NCBI RefSeq assembly: GCF_000003195.3
Contig: NC_012877.2
Span: 21,044,294 to 21,108,293 of the forward strand
Direction of reading: 5' to 3'
Source of the DNA: Sorghum bicolor
Taxonomy: Eukaryota > Streptophyta > Magnoliopsida > Poales > Poaceae
Length of the DNA stretch: 64,000 nt
Of the stretch, positions 47,201-57,994 are shown one piece after another; the first letter of the stretch is position 1, and each line of letters begins with the position of its first letter. A program made the translations under genes and the position numbers. The notes below the pieces were generated by a model. That model saw nothing but the letters and a program-made list of their open reading frames with translations, searched no databases and was not told where the DNA came from.

Positions 47201-48029
47201 TGACGACGTGGTCCACTCTATCTTTGGAGGCAAAGTTTCCATCGAGTCTAAGCGAGAAAGAAAGCTCCTAAAGAGGGCCTGCCTCAACGTTGATAGCACA
47301 TATGGATTGATCGCTGATCCAAAATTTCCTCCCTGGTCGCACAGGGAGATCTCCTTCAGCAGGAAGGATCAGTGGGCCGCCATCCCGAAGCCAGGACTTT
47401 TCCCTCTAATCCCGGATCCTTGCATCAATAGCATTAGATTCGAGCGCGTGCTCGTCGACGGGGGAAGCTCCATTGACATCCTCTTTCGCAACAGCTTGCC
47501 GGCTCTCAAGATAACCCCGGCACAGCTAAAGCCCTACGACGCTCAATCCTGGGGAGTCCTGCCAGGTCAAAGTTCAGTACCACTCGGACAGATAACACTC
47601 CTTGTCCAGTTTGGAACGCCCAACCACTTTCGAACAGAGTTCGTCAACTTTGTGGTCGCCGACTTTGATGGAACTTGCCATGTAATACTGGGCCGACCAT
47701 CGCTGACAAAGTTCATGGCAGTTCCACACTACTCATACCTGGTCCTCAAAATGCCTACAGAGAAGGGCGTCCTAACTGTCAGGGGCAATTTCTACACCGC
47801 ATACACTTGCGAGGAGGAAAGCTTCAAGATCACCGAAGCAATTGACCTTTCAATCCGCATGGCAGAAACAGTAGCCCAAGCTGCACAGCTTCCACCCGAC
47901 CAGCTCCGACTGCCCGAGCAGGAGACTCCACGGAAAAATTCAAAGTCCAAAGAGCACAAGGAGGTACAGCTGGTCGACGGCTGTCTTGAGAAGACGGCCC
48001 TCATCGGGGCCAACCTGGACCCTTAATAG
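44299..48029 (+). pseudogene. R5 gag-protease (decayed, contains assembly gap)
   Basis: Same protein as in R2, starting at ATG 44299. The zinc-knuckle-like CQLHPKSNHTMEEC is near 46456 and the protease motif VLVDGGSSID near 46885 and again near 47450. In-frame stops are TGA 44470, TAG 45085, TAG 45271, TGA 45547, TGA 45793, TAG 45847 and TAA 45913; none is shared with R2. The end has TAA 48024 next to TAG 48027. The TAG matches the conserved R2/R4 position, and the TAA replaces the preceding AAA codon. The protease region appears twice because of the gap artefact. Confidence 0.82.
46637..47584. other. Assembly gap with duplicated flanks
   Basis: Positions 47020-47119 are exactly 100 N. The roughly 383 bases before it (from 46637) are repeated almost identically from 47202 to about 47584 after it, with only three or so differences, clustered next to the gap or in short runs. 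The 82 bases at 47120-47201 match nothing else here. Two overlapping contig ends appear to have been placed side by side. The true element is probably about 565 bases shorter. Confidence 0.88.
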
Positions 48030-48712
48030 GAAGACGCGCTCGTCAGGTTTCTAAGGGACAATGTGAGTGTTTTCGCATGGAAACCCGCAGACATGCCCGG
48101 CGTCCCACGAAACCTGATCGAGCACTCCTTAAACGTCTCGAAGACCGCAAGACCCATCAAGAAAAAGCTACGACGGTTTGCTCGTGACAAGAAGGAGGCT
48201 ATTAGGACAGAAATAACAAGGCTTCTAGTAGCCGGATTCACTAAAGAAGTATATCATCCCGATTGGCTTGCCAATCCGGTTCTTGTAAGGAAAAAGAACA
48301 ATGAATGGAGAATGTGCGTTGATTATACTGATCTCAATAAACACTGTCCTAAAGATCCTTTTGGTCTCCCTCGCATCGATGAGGTGGTCGACTCTATGGC
48401 CGGATGCGAACTCCTCTCCGTCCTAGATTGCTACTCTGGTTATCACCAGATTTCACTAAAGAAAGACGACCAAATCAAAACATCTTTTATCACTGCTTTC
48501 GGTGCGTACTGCTACACGACCATGTCCTTCGGACTCAAAAATGCTAGGGCTACTTATCAACAGGCTATTCAGCAATGCCTCCACGATGAGATTCGTGATG
48601 ACCTCGTCGAGGCCTATGTAGACGACGTCGTCGTCAAAACAAAAGACGCGAGCACTTTAATCGACAACCTAGGTCGAAGCTTCAAGGCACTAAACGAATA
48701 CAAGTCCTGGGG
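48030..48712 (+). pseudogene. R5 reverse transcriptase, truncated by internal deletion
   Basis: Continues in frame after TAG 48027. HPDWLANPVLVRKKN, MCVDYTDLNKHCPKD, VLDCYSGYHQI and YVDD (near 48616) are present. Homology ends after FKALNEYK; the next bases are 3' non-coding sequence containing a polypurine-like CCTGGGGACT. RNase H and integrase are absent, so this copy could move only with help. Confidence 0.85.
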
Positions 48713-49305
48713 ACTGTACCGACCACTGAGCAGAGTATGCTCGGGTACTGGTCGACCAACCCCCAAATTTGAAGGGTTAGGGAACTGGTCGATTAATCTT
48801 TTTGCGGACGTACCTAATATGTTCAGGGACTGGTAAATTCAAGTTTTAGACCTTGCTACAAGGCTCATACTTTGCCTTTCAGCAAGCTCGGGGACTACAT
48901 CGGTACGATGCATCTGGCGATGCATCATAGTTTTGAAATTTCTATGAAGATTTTTCTGACCCTGGCACCACGTGCCTACGCCACCTACTACCAGGCTCGG
49001 GGACTAAGTGGGCACACTTCACCTTGCGGTGAATATGCTTGCCTTTTGGAGGACCGTACTTTTTATAAAAGTAAAGTGGGCACACTTCACCTAGAAAAGA
49101 AATATTTGTTCTCAAAGAGCACCATGCATTCTTCGAACAACCTGCTTCTTCGATGTCAATATTGATCAACTATCTTTTGAGTTGGTCAAAATACCGTTGC
49201 AACTGTTTGGGCGACTTTCATGCTAATCGAAGATGTCAAGCCTTGCTGATCGAAGAAGCTCAAGACGGTGTGTTACATCACAATACACGGTGCTCGGGGA
49301 CTAGC
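48713..49305 (+). other. R5 3' non-coding region with repeated polypurine-like tracts
   Basis: GCTCGGGGACTA occurs at 48886, 48995 and 49292. The last abuts the 3' LTR and is the expected polypurine tract. AAGTGGGCACACTTCACCT is repeated at about 49006 and 49074. Confidence 0.7.
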
Positions 49306-49767
49306 TGTGGGGGTATAAACCCCTATACCCTTACGGCTAGACTTGGGCCAGGAGGCTTGGCCCATTACGAGACAAGTCCGGGGCTTGATCCGACTACTTG
49401 GAGTTTCGCGCAAGAAAACAAGACGTGAAGATCAAGCGGGATTCTGGTCGGTTAGAATAGGAATTGATATTGAACTATCTATGGTAATTGTAACCGACTA
49501 GGATTAGTTTCTAGATCTATAACCCTGCCCTCCAGACTATATAAGGAGGGGCAAGGGACCCCCTTGGGACACATTATTCTCCCAACATAATCCAATACAA
49601 TCAGACGCAGGACGTAGGTATTACGCCCACACGGCGGCCGAACCTGGATAAAAGCCTTATCTGTGTGTTGCGTCACCATCGAGTTCGTAGCTTGCGCACC
49701 ATCTACCGATAAACTACTACCGTGGGTATATACCCCAGGGTAGACTGCCGACTAGCTTTCGTCGACA
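49306..49767 (+). repeat. R5 3' LTR
   Basis: 462 bases, partner of 43790-44250. Confidence 0.93.
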
Positions 49768-49772
49768 ACGTC

Positions 49773-49834
49773 TAGCTCTCTTGATCACGTACGGCCGGTC
49801 GGCTCTCCTGATCACGTAGACAACTCATATAAAG
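49773..49834 (+). promoter_or_regulatory. CACTA-2 transposase promoter: repeated TGATCACGTA boxes and TATA
   Basis: CTCTTGATCACGTACG occurs at 49778-49793, a near copy at 49805-49820, and an exact copy on the other side of R5 at 43773-43788. A TATA box (TCATATAAAGG) follows at 49825-49835. With R5 taken out, three boxes would sit in tandem just upstream of TATA. The palindromic TGATCA and ACGT cores suggest protein-binding sites; the binding protein is not known. Confidence 0.6.
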
Positions 49835-51130
49835 GAGATCAATCAAGTCCTTCAACTTTGATCCCGTTCGGCTTCCTATTCAAGGTGCAGATCAACAACA
49901 GGCGGCACACAACTCTCGTCGACAAACCTAGCGAGACAACAAAGAGAGGCTGGCTGTCCTCTCATTTTCGAATAGTGAATAACAAATTTTCAAACAGTGA
50001 AGACCTTGCCCAGGTTAGCCGCATTCAATTATTCAAGATTTGTTTTTTTCAAAAACTTACATAATTACTTACTAGGTAATTGGATAATATTCTGGTTACT
50101 CTAAAGTGTTGAAGTGTAAAGATAAGCCAAAAAAATTGGTAATAAAATATACATATTTGATTGAATTCTAGTTAATTACAAAAAATACAAGATGTCCCTA
50201 GGTCATCACTCCTATGAAAATAATTGTCCCTTCTCCGAAGGTTAACATTTGAACCACAGCACAACATCAATCAAACTATATCTGAATGAGCTTCTTCTTT
50301 AAATACCCTTGATGATTCCACAACATGCAGTTCTAATATAGCATCCTAGTCCTTTGTTGCGTTATCCTAGTTGCAAGAATCACATATATTCTAGATCCAT
50401 TGTTTGAACTATGTATGTAGTAGAATGCAAGATACTTTTCAGCTTATACAGTTTGTGATATAAACCTGCACATATCATCAGTTTGCTATTTGTCAAAATC
50501 GGAGATGGCTAGATGAGTAGTGAGTACTGTACCAGGATCCTCATCCATGAGCATGTAGACTGTGCGCTTAATGTTTTACTTGAGAGCATAGCTTGTTACT
50601 GACCACAGACCATGGCAACATGTTTGGATGTCCTGTGATATTATCGATGATTAATGACCAAAAATCTATCTGAGATATAAAAAAACAACCTTCCAAACAA
50701 TTGTAGCCAATAAGTAACTAATTACACTGTTTAACCAGAGGCATACATTGAATACCTTGGCTGTGGTAAGGTTCTCGTCCCCAATGGCTTCCCAATTTAT
50801 ACCAAGGGGTTGGAACTCATGGCTAGCAGCACCTTGTCCATCTGCAAGGCAGCAATTTAATTCATTTTAAAAATCAAACATGGCCCAAATTGTAGTTGCT
50901 TTAATAAGTTTATTACCTGCAGAAAAGTTGTTGCATTCCCTCTTTCAAATTCCATCTTCAAAGTCTAACCTGAAACAGAGGCTAGCCAATTACATATCAG
51001 CAGCAGCTGATCAACAAAGCAACCCAATTTGTGAATTGTACTTATGTACATCTATATATTAATTATTCAATGAATGGGATATTGTGCATTGTACTTATGT
51101 ATATCTCTGTTTGAATTAATCATCATGCAG
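49835..51130 (+). other. CACTA-2 transposase leader exon and first intron
   Basis: A probable 5' UTR exon runs from about 49860 to a donor (CCCAG then GTTAGC) near 50013. A long AT-rich intron then reaches the acceptor CATGCAG at 51130, upstream of the ATG at 51160. Small frames inside it have no recognised content. Confidence 0.4.
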
Positions 51131-51159
51131 GAATTTAATTGGAATTGAAGGATAATATA

Positions 51160-54100
51160 ATGTCTCAGCCTGATGATAGAAGTTGGATGTGCATGGATAG
51201 GTCTACTCCGTTTTGGCAAGAAAAACTCCAAAAATTTATTGAAACCACATTCAGTGGCACATCAACTGCTCTATGTCCATGTGCTAAATGTCGATGCATG
51301 GTTTACAAAACACGACGTGAATTTCATCGACATATTCTTCACTTTCGGTTTGATGAAAGTTTCATATCCAAAGGGGAACGTCCACGTGATGAAGGCGGAC
51401 CATCTAATCTTGGAGGATCAGTAGAGGATGATGAAGGAGGAGGTGATGATGTTGATCGTGGGACGGAGCTGATTGGAACATTAATAAGGGAGACTATACA
51501 TGGAAACATCATCCAAGGTCTGGATGAAGAGCCAAATGAGCGTGCCAAGAAATTCTATCAATTATTAGAGGAGGCAAGACAGGACTTGTATCCAGGTTGC
51601 AAGGAGGCTACCAAAGTTTCTTTTATTGTGAGATTGTTTCAGATTAAGTGCATGCATGGTATTAGTAACACTGCCTTGAGGAGCATACTAAGTCTATTCT
51701 CACTTGTGCTACCTAAAGGCCACTGTGTCCCAAACACATTGGAGAAAGTTCAGAGGGTAGTTCAAGACCTAGGTCTGGACTATGAAAAGATTCACGCTTG
51801 TGAGAATGACTGTGTACTATTTTGGAAGGAAAATGAAAAACTAGATATATGTCCAACATGTGGTGAGTCTAGGTGGAAGGATGATGGTACTACAAAGAGT
51901 GATGATACTAGTGACATTGGTGGTACAACAAAGAAGCGTGTTCCACGTAAGATCCTATGGTATTTCCCACTAATTCCTCGGCTACAGAGATTATATATGA
52001 GGGAGACCACATCATCAGAAATGAGATGGCACAAGGAAGGATTGGCCTGCATTGGCAGAATGCGTCACCCTGTAGACTCCCCAGCATGGAAGCACGTGGA
52101 TGATAAGTAGAAGTGGTTTTCATCAGATCCTCGTAATGTAAGGCTAGGTCTGGCATCGGATGGATTCAATCCATTTGGGATGATAAATACAACATATACC
52201 ACTTGGCCTGTGATCATAATCCCTTATAATTTGCCGCCTTGGTTGTGTATGGAACAACCGTACAGGATGATGTCGATGTTGGTTCCAGGACTAAAATGCC
52301 CTAGAAACAACATTGATGTATACTTTCGTCCCCACATCGATGAGTTAGAGGAGCCGTGGAATGATGGTGTTGAAACATGGGATGCAAAGGAAAAGAAGAA
52401 TTTTAATCTACGTGCTAACAATCAATGATTTTCTAGCATATGCAATGTTGTCTGGTTGGAGCACCAAAGGGAAGTTTGCATGTCCATATTGCAACAAGGA
52501 TATAGACTTCTTGTGGCTGAAATATGGGTCGAAGCATTGCTACATGGGACATCGCCGCTTTTTGCCATTGAAACATAGGTAAGATTTTATTTGGCTTTTT
52601 TTGTTATCTTTAATTTTTAAATTCTTAATTAATGAGTTCACCATCCAAACATAGGTGGTGCAGGAATAAGATCAGCTTTAATAACAAAGTAGAAACGAGG
52701 GAGGCTCCTGAACCATTGATTGGTGAACAAGTGAGAGAACAGTTTCAATATGTTGAGCAAGTGAGTTTTGGGAAAACGACAAGAAAGAGGAAGAAACGTG
52801 ATGAACAAAATAGATGGCACAATTGGAGAAAGCAAAGTATATTCTTTGAATTGCCTTATTGGGATTCATTTCTTATAAGGCATAATTTGGATGTGATGCA
52901 CATTGAGAAGAACATATGTGAGAGCATTTTGGGTACTTTGCTTGAAATTGATGGTAAATGTAAGGATAGTGAGAAGGCCCGTCTTGACATGGAACATCTT
53001 GGTATGAGGAAAGATCAACATCTTGTGATGGAGAATAATAAATATACTATGCCTCCAGCGTTGTACAAATTATCTAAGAAGGAGAAGGAAATTTTATGCA
53101 CATTTCTAGAAGGAGTGAAGATGCCTGATGGGTTTGCCTCCAATATAAAAAGATTTGTTGACGTTAAAGCTTGTAAGGTTGCTGGACTCAAAACTCATGA
53201 CTACCATGTTATTCTACAAAAGTTGTTACCCTTGATTGTACGCAGCATTCTACCACAAGATGTTGTGATCCCATTGATTGATCTTAGTAATTTCTTCAAT
53301 GCAATCTGTTCAAAGGAGCTAATGGAGGCAGATCTTGATAAGCTTAGCAGTTTGATCAAAGAGACTCTGTGTCCCCTTGAGATGGTATTCCCACCAGCAT
53401 TTTTTGACATAATGATGCATTTGCCGGTGCATCCAGCTAAAGAGGCTAAACTAGGAGGTCCTGTGAGCTACAGATGGATGTATCCGGTTGAGAGATATTT
53501 GCGTACACTAAAAGGCTATGTGAGGAACAAAGCACATCCTGAAGGTTAAATAGCCGAGGGATATATCTCTGAGGAGTGCATGACTTTTTGGGCTTGTTTC
53601 TTAGAAGATGTTGACACCAAATTGAATCTAGCTGATCGTCACGAAAGTGCTGCTGTGAATGAGCCACCTTCTGGTCTCAACATATTTAGCAAAATTGATT
53701 ATAGCAAGAAAGGATATAATTTGGAGTTGATTAATCCAGAAGAGTTACTGAAGATGAGACACTACATGATATCCAACTGTGAGGAGGCTGGAAAATGGGT
53801 TGAGTAAGTTGCAATATATATCATTGTCAATTCATTGGTAGGAATTTTTTTAGTAAACTACTAACTATTTCAAGTTATGTTCGAAATGCAGTGAGCATAT
53901 GGACGAACTCAGAAATGATGGTAAAGGAAACCTAGACAAACGACACAAGGAGCAATTTGTAAGCTGGTTTCAGGGTAAAGTGAGTAATTAATTAATTAAT
54001 TTTTTCAGTCTTAATGGTGAAAAGATGACATATGTTATTCAGTGCGCTTGTATTATGGAACTGTGTTTTGCAGATCAGCAAGGAAAATGATAGTGAATGC

Positions 54101-54842
54101 TTATGTTCCCTTGCTAAAGGACCAGACCATAGAGCTCGTGTCTTCAATAGATACTTCATCAATGGTTTCCTGTTCCAAACTGCTTCTATTGAGAAAAGGC
54201 TGACCACACAAAATAGTGGTGTTTATGTGAAGGGTGATGTCAGTACTGGCAATATGGCATGGTATGGAGTGATTAAAAAAATTATCACTCTTGATTTCCC
54301 CATGGAAAAAAGAAGTTGTATTGTTTGAGTGTGATTGGTATGATGTACCAGCTGCCACTACTAGCAAAAGTAAAGGATATAATAAGGATGAATATGGGAT
54401 TATCGATATTGATACTAGACGTCATCGATATTCTGGTGAACCCTATATTCTAGCAACACAAGCTGAATTAGTGTTCTATGCTGAAATCCCAAACAAGTTG
54501 GGTTGGTGTAGTGTTGTTGCAGTGAAGCCTAGGAATTTGTATGCCATGCCAGAAGCAACAGAAGACGAGGGTCAATTAGACACAAGCTTACTGGACGTGG
54601 GAGTGCAAGACATGAATCAAATATTGCATCAACGCATGGATTTGACAAATTGGAGGAGGTCAGACATGGAACGCTCTAGTGGTGATGCATCTATTTTTAA
54701 TCAGGCGCTTGCCCAACCTGTTCCTGAACCAGATCACACGGCATTTCTTGAGGCAGAAGATGATGAGACCTATGTTGATGATGGAGTTGTGGCACCAGCT
54801 ACAACCGTGGGAGAAGGACAGGTTGACGATTTCTTTGTTTGA
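51160..54842 (+). pseudogene. CACTA-2 TNP2-type transposase (decayed)
   Basis: Domains in order: a Transpos_assoc zinc-binding region (51170-51380; WMCMDR, CPCAKCRC), the TNP2/Transposase_21 catalytic region (about 51600-52600; KILWYFPLIPRLQRLY, GLASDGFNPFGM), DUF4218 (about 53000-53550; DYHVILQKLLPL, PPAFFDIMMHLPVH) and DUF4216 (about 54160-54540; LFECDWYDVP, ATQAELVFYAEIP). Introns lie at about 52579-52654, 53803-53891 and 53980-54073. Damage: TAG 52108, a frameshift near 52420, TAA 53547, and a one-base shift in an A run near 54307. The ATG at 51160 is preferred because the longer frame has no upstream ATG. The product would cut the CACTA ends. Confidence 0.85.
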
Positions 54843-56295
54843 GCAAGCAAACATGAGCTCTGTTTGAGCAAGCAAAAGATATATAGAATCACAGGTTGGT
54901 CAGAATTTTCTAGTAGAAAACTTTATTGCTAGCTGCTGATTTCTAGTGCACTAAATTTAGGGATTGTGCACTACTACAAAACAAACTTCATTGACAGTAC
55001 AGTTATTTTAGTTATCATTTCAGATATCAAGATTATATTGACATATACTATAGTACAATAGCTCAATTTGTCGTAAAAAAACACAAAAGACAAAAAAGTT
55101 AATTCACAAACAGAAGTTATCGGTGTCTGCAGGCTGATCAAATGATATTAAGGCATTCATCATTGTGGATTAAAGAAAGCAGCCCACAGATTATTGTGAC
55201 ATGGAACTAATCTTAGTACACACTGATAATTTCTTAAGGCACAAGGAGAAAGCAATATAATCTTGATATGGAACGACATGTTCTTAATTCAAAACATCAA
55301 GTGCATGATACCGAATTACCAATAACATAAGTTACGTTTTAGCTTCGTACATAGTTCATAGTTTCATACATCATAGAAATATAGTCACGAGCTCATTGCC
55401 CGCAGAACAAGGAGAAGACAGGTTACCACTTAGAATTTAGAAACAATCATAAACTATTCAAATCAGAGATGCATCCAAGGCATCAGTGTACAAACTACAA
55501 ACTACAAATTAATAGATTTGACTTTTTTTGAACATGGCAATAGATCAGACTTACTAAATATCTTATTATTTAATTCGGTAAGTAATTAATCTGATCTCTG
55601 ATTGAAGACGAAGAATGAGATCCTTGTTTATTTTGGCACACTTCAGTCAAGGTCTTTGTTATGTTGTATGCAAAATACTAAATCGTGCAAACTATCAGAG
55701 TTTAGACTTCGGAAGAGATGCGTTTGTGGCTAGTGCTCACCTGCCACCATGCTTGGCCTTGAAGGATTGAAGAACAGCTGGAGGGAGGGAAGCTGAGAGC
55801 GTTGAACGCTTGGGGCCTGGAAGCTGGAACTGGAATCCCTGGATCCGCGCTCCACGAAGGCACGGATGCCCGCCGCAGCCACCCGCTGGATGCGTGCCCG
55901 CTGCAGACGTGGAGCGGGAGCGCCGCTGGTACCTCGCGTACTCACCGACTCGCTGTGGATGCCCTCCGCTCGCCGCGTTCACGTGTGATGCCACGTCCCG
56001 TGAGGCAGTGAGGCACGAGCCAGAGGCCGAGACCTGCTGCAAGCGCCAGCTAGTAGGAGCAACATAGCGCCAGGAGCAGGAGCGCCGCACACCGCTGGGA
56101 CCAGGAGCGCCGCACCACCGACCGCCGAGAGCAAGAACGCCGCCGCCAGAAACGGTTAGTCCATGGCTCCCACTCGGTCAGTCCACTCGGGCAGTCTAGG
56201 GCTCCAGGGAAAGCAAGCAACCCTAAGCGCCAATTTCCAAAAGTACCCCTAACTAGACAAGGTCGACCTGAATGCACAGAGAGGTAATTTTGGAA
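54843..56295. other. CACTA-2 intergenic region
   Basis: 54843-55730 is AT-rich and featureless. 55730-56270 is GC-rich with overlapping frames on both strands, most likely a composition effect or an old captured exon. No supported gene. Confidence 0.4.
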
Positions 56296-56462
56296 AAACT
56301 CAAAACTAGGCTCAAAAGATTCATCTTGTCAATTTCGAACACACTGTGTAATTAGTTTTTATTTTTGTCTGTATTGTATAGTCCATGTATGCGTCTAAAG
56401 ATTCGATGTGATGGAGAATCTTGAAAAATTTTGAGGTTTTGGGTGGAAGTAAACAAGGCCCG
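56296..56462. mobile_element. MITE fragment (right half)
   Basis: GGCTCAAAAGATTCATCTTG, GTGTAATTAGTTTTTATTTT, GCGTCTAAAGATTCGATGTG and the end AAACAAGGCCC match, from memory, a very common grass MITE whose ends read GGCCTTGTTT. The left half is missing. The family name is not certain. Confidence 0.55.
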
Positions 56463-57994
56463 GTTCGCATGGGACCGCCCGGTTCACCGGTTCGATGAAA
56501 AGTCGGCTGGTTCAACCGGTTTATAGCGGTTCGATTGCACACGCGATCTTTTAAGTGAAGCGAACCTGGTAGACTCTGGTACGGTCCTTTAGCGGTCGAA
56601 CCACGGTCCGGTTTGGTCCCAATAAGTATGGTATGTACTCCAGGGCAAAGGTCTTGTGTTCCATTCGTTCTTATAACATTTTTTTTGCTTTTTTTCCAAA
56701 AAATAGTTTCTTGCTTTTTTAAACTTTCCAAATTATTTTTTTGCTTTTATATTTTTGTAGTTTTTCCCTCCCATATAAAACCTATTTCAACCTGTTCATT
56801 TGTACTATAGCTGCTACATTTACTATGACTACTAGTTACTTGCGCTTGTACTATATATACTACCACCAAGGTTGTGTTTGTTTCCGTGTTCGCGATGCTT
56901 ATATTCGACCGACCCGAACTAATTTTAAAATGATGATTAAAATGCATAGTAAAAACTAACTTGCAATTTATATTTACTCCATAAAAGAGAATGATGGTAC
57001 AACTGAAGAACTATAAGAAAAATAAAACAACTATTATAATTATAAATAAAAGATAATGACTGAACTAACTGTAAAAAGTTCGGTTAGTGTAGACTCGTGA
57101 CCGAACTAGGAACTGAAAACTTCGGTCTCAGACTCGATTAGTTCCGGTAGCTCAATTATGTCATACAAATGGCTAATTACTTGTGTAGACTCGTGACCGA
57201 ACTAGTAACTATTAACATACGCTAAATTTATGTCCCTTTAACATTTAAATAGAATAACTATATACATATATACTAATTAACTTATGTACTTATTAGGGTT
57301 GGATAACGATCCGAGCTTGGCTCGGCTCATTTTGGTTCGTTAAGATAACGAGCTAGCTCGACTTGACTCATTATGTCAATGAGCCAGAAAGCTAACTCAA
57401 CTTGGCTCATTTATGATGTCGACATCCAATCCTATCTTATCCGACATGGTTGACATTATGTGTATTCGAATCCGAATTCGACCAAAAATGTAAAAACAAA
57501 TATGATATTAGTGATATCCGTCCGTATCTGATCCGTTTTCATCCCTAGCTACTAGTCATTGTAGGAGAGTGGGCGAAGTGAACTAGTGATGACATGATTT
57601 TTCCGTATGAATGCATCTCATATATTTGTTATGTTGATACGATTATTTCTAGATTGACCTAACTTTCTGAAAATTTATTAGCCAATTATAACATGCATGT
57701 ATGTATTTCACCGATTTTATCCAAAATCTCGATAACTCCTAAAAAAAGATAATTATTTATAAAGTTTTGAGCAAATTTCAAAATCAATAATACACCCTGG
57801 TTGGCGGCCTGCCTTTTTTCCAGCGAAAAAATTACGAGCGGGACTTTTTGCCGCGCCTACTGAAACTGTCGCCCCTCTAAAATTGTCCCCAAATCCCCCT
57901 CCCCCCGACATCTCCCTCCCATGATCCCATCGCCCGACGCCCGGGAAAGGCAGCCGCCAGTTTAGGGTTTCACAGCGACCTCACCGCCGGGGCC
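56463..57994. other. CACTA-2 spacer before the Ptta gene
   Basis: 56455-56620 has repeated CGGTTCGA/CCGGTTCAACCGGTTT phrases, partly palindromic. 57060-57200 has ACTCGTGACCGAACTAG twice. 57300-57420 is built from repeated GAGCTTGGCTCG/ACGAGCTAGCTCG elements, like an old inserted repeat. GC content rises at 57800-57990, fitting a promoter or leader for the gene at 57995. No TATA box stands out. Confidence 0.45.

Larger units (their letters stand above)
43790..49767 (+). mobile_element. R5, Tat-lineage Ty3/gypsy element with internal deletion
   Basis: LTRs at 43790-44250 and 49306-49767, flanked by ACGTC at 43785-43789 and 49768-49772. Internal order is primer site, gag, protease and partial reverse transcriptase, then a non-coding 3' region. 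The rest of pol is deleted. It is the same family as R2. The LTRs differ by about 15 substitutions and two short indels by eye (about 3%), older than R1. It contains the assembly gap at 47020-47119. Confidence 0.93.

Noticed and set aside
46637..47584. Biological duplication of the protease region
   Set aside because: Exactly 100 N separates near-identical copies, which points to an assembly artefact.
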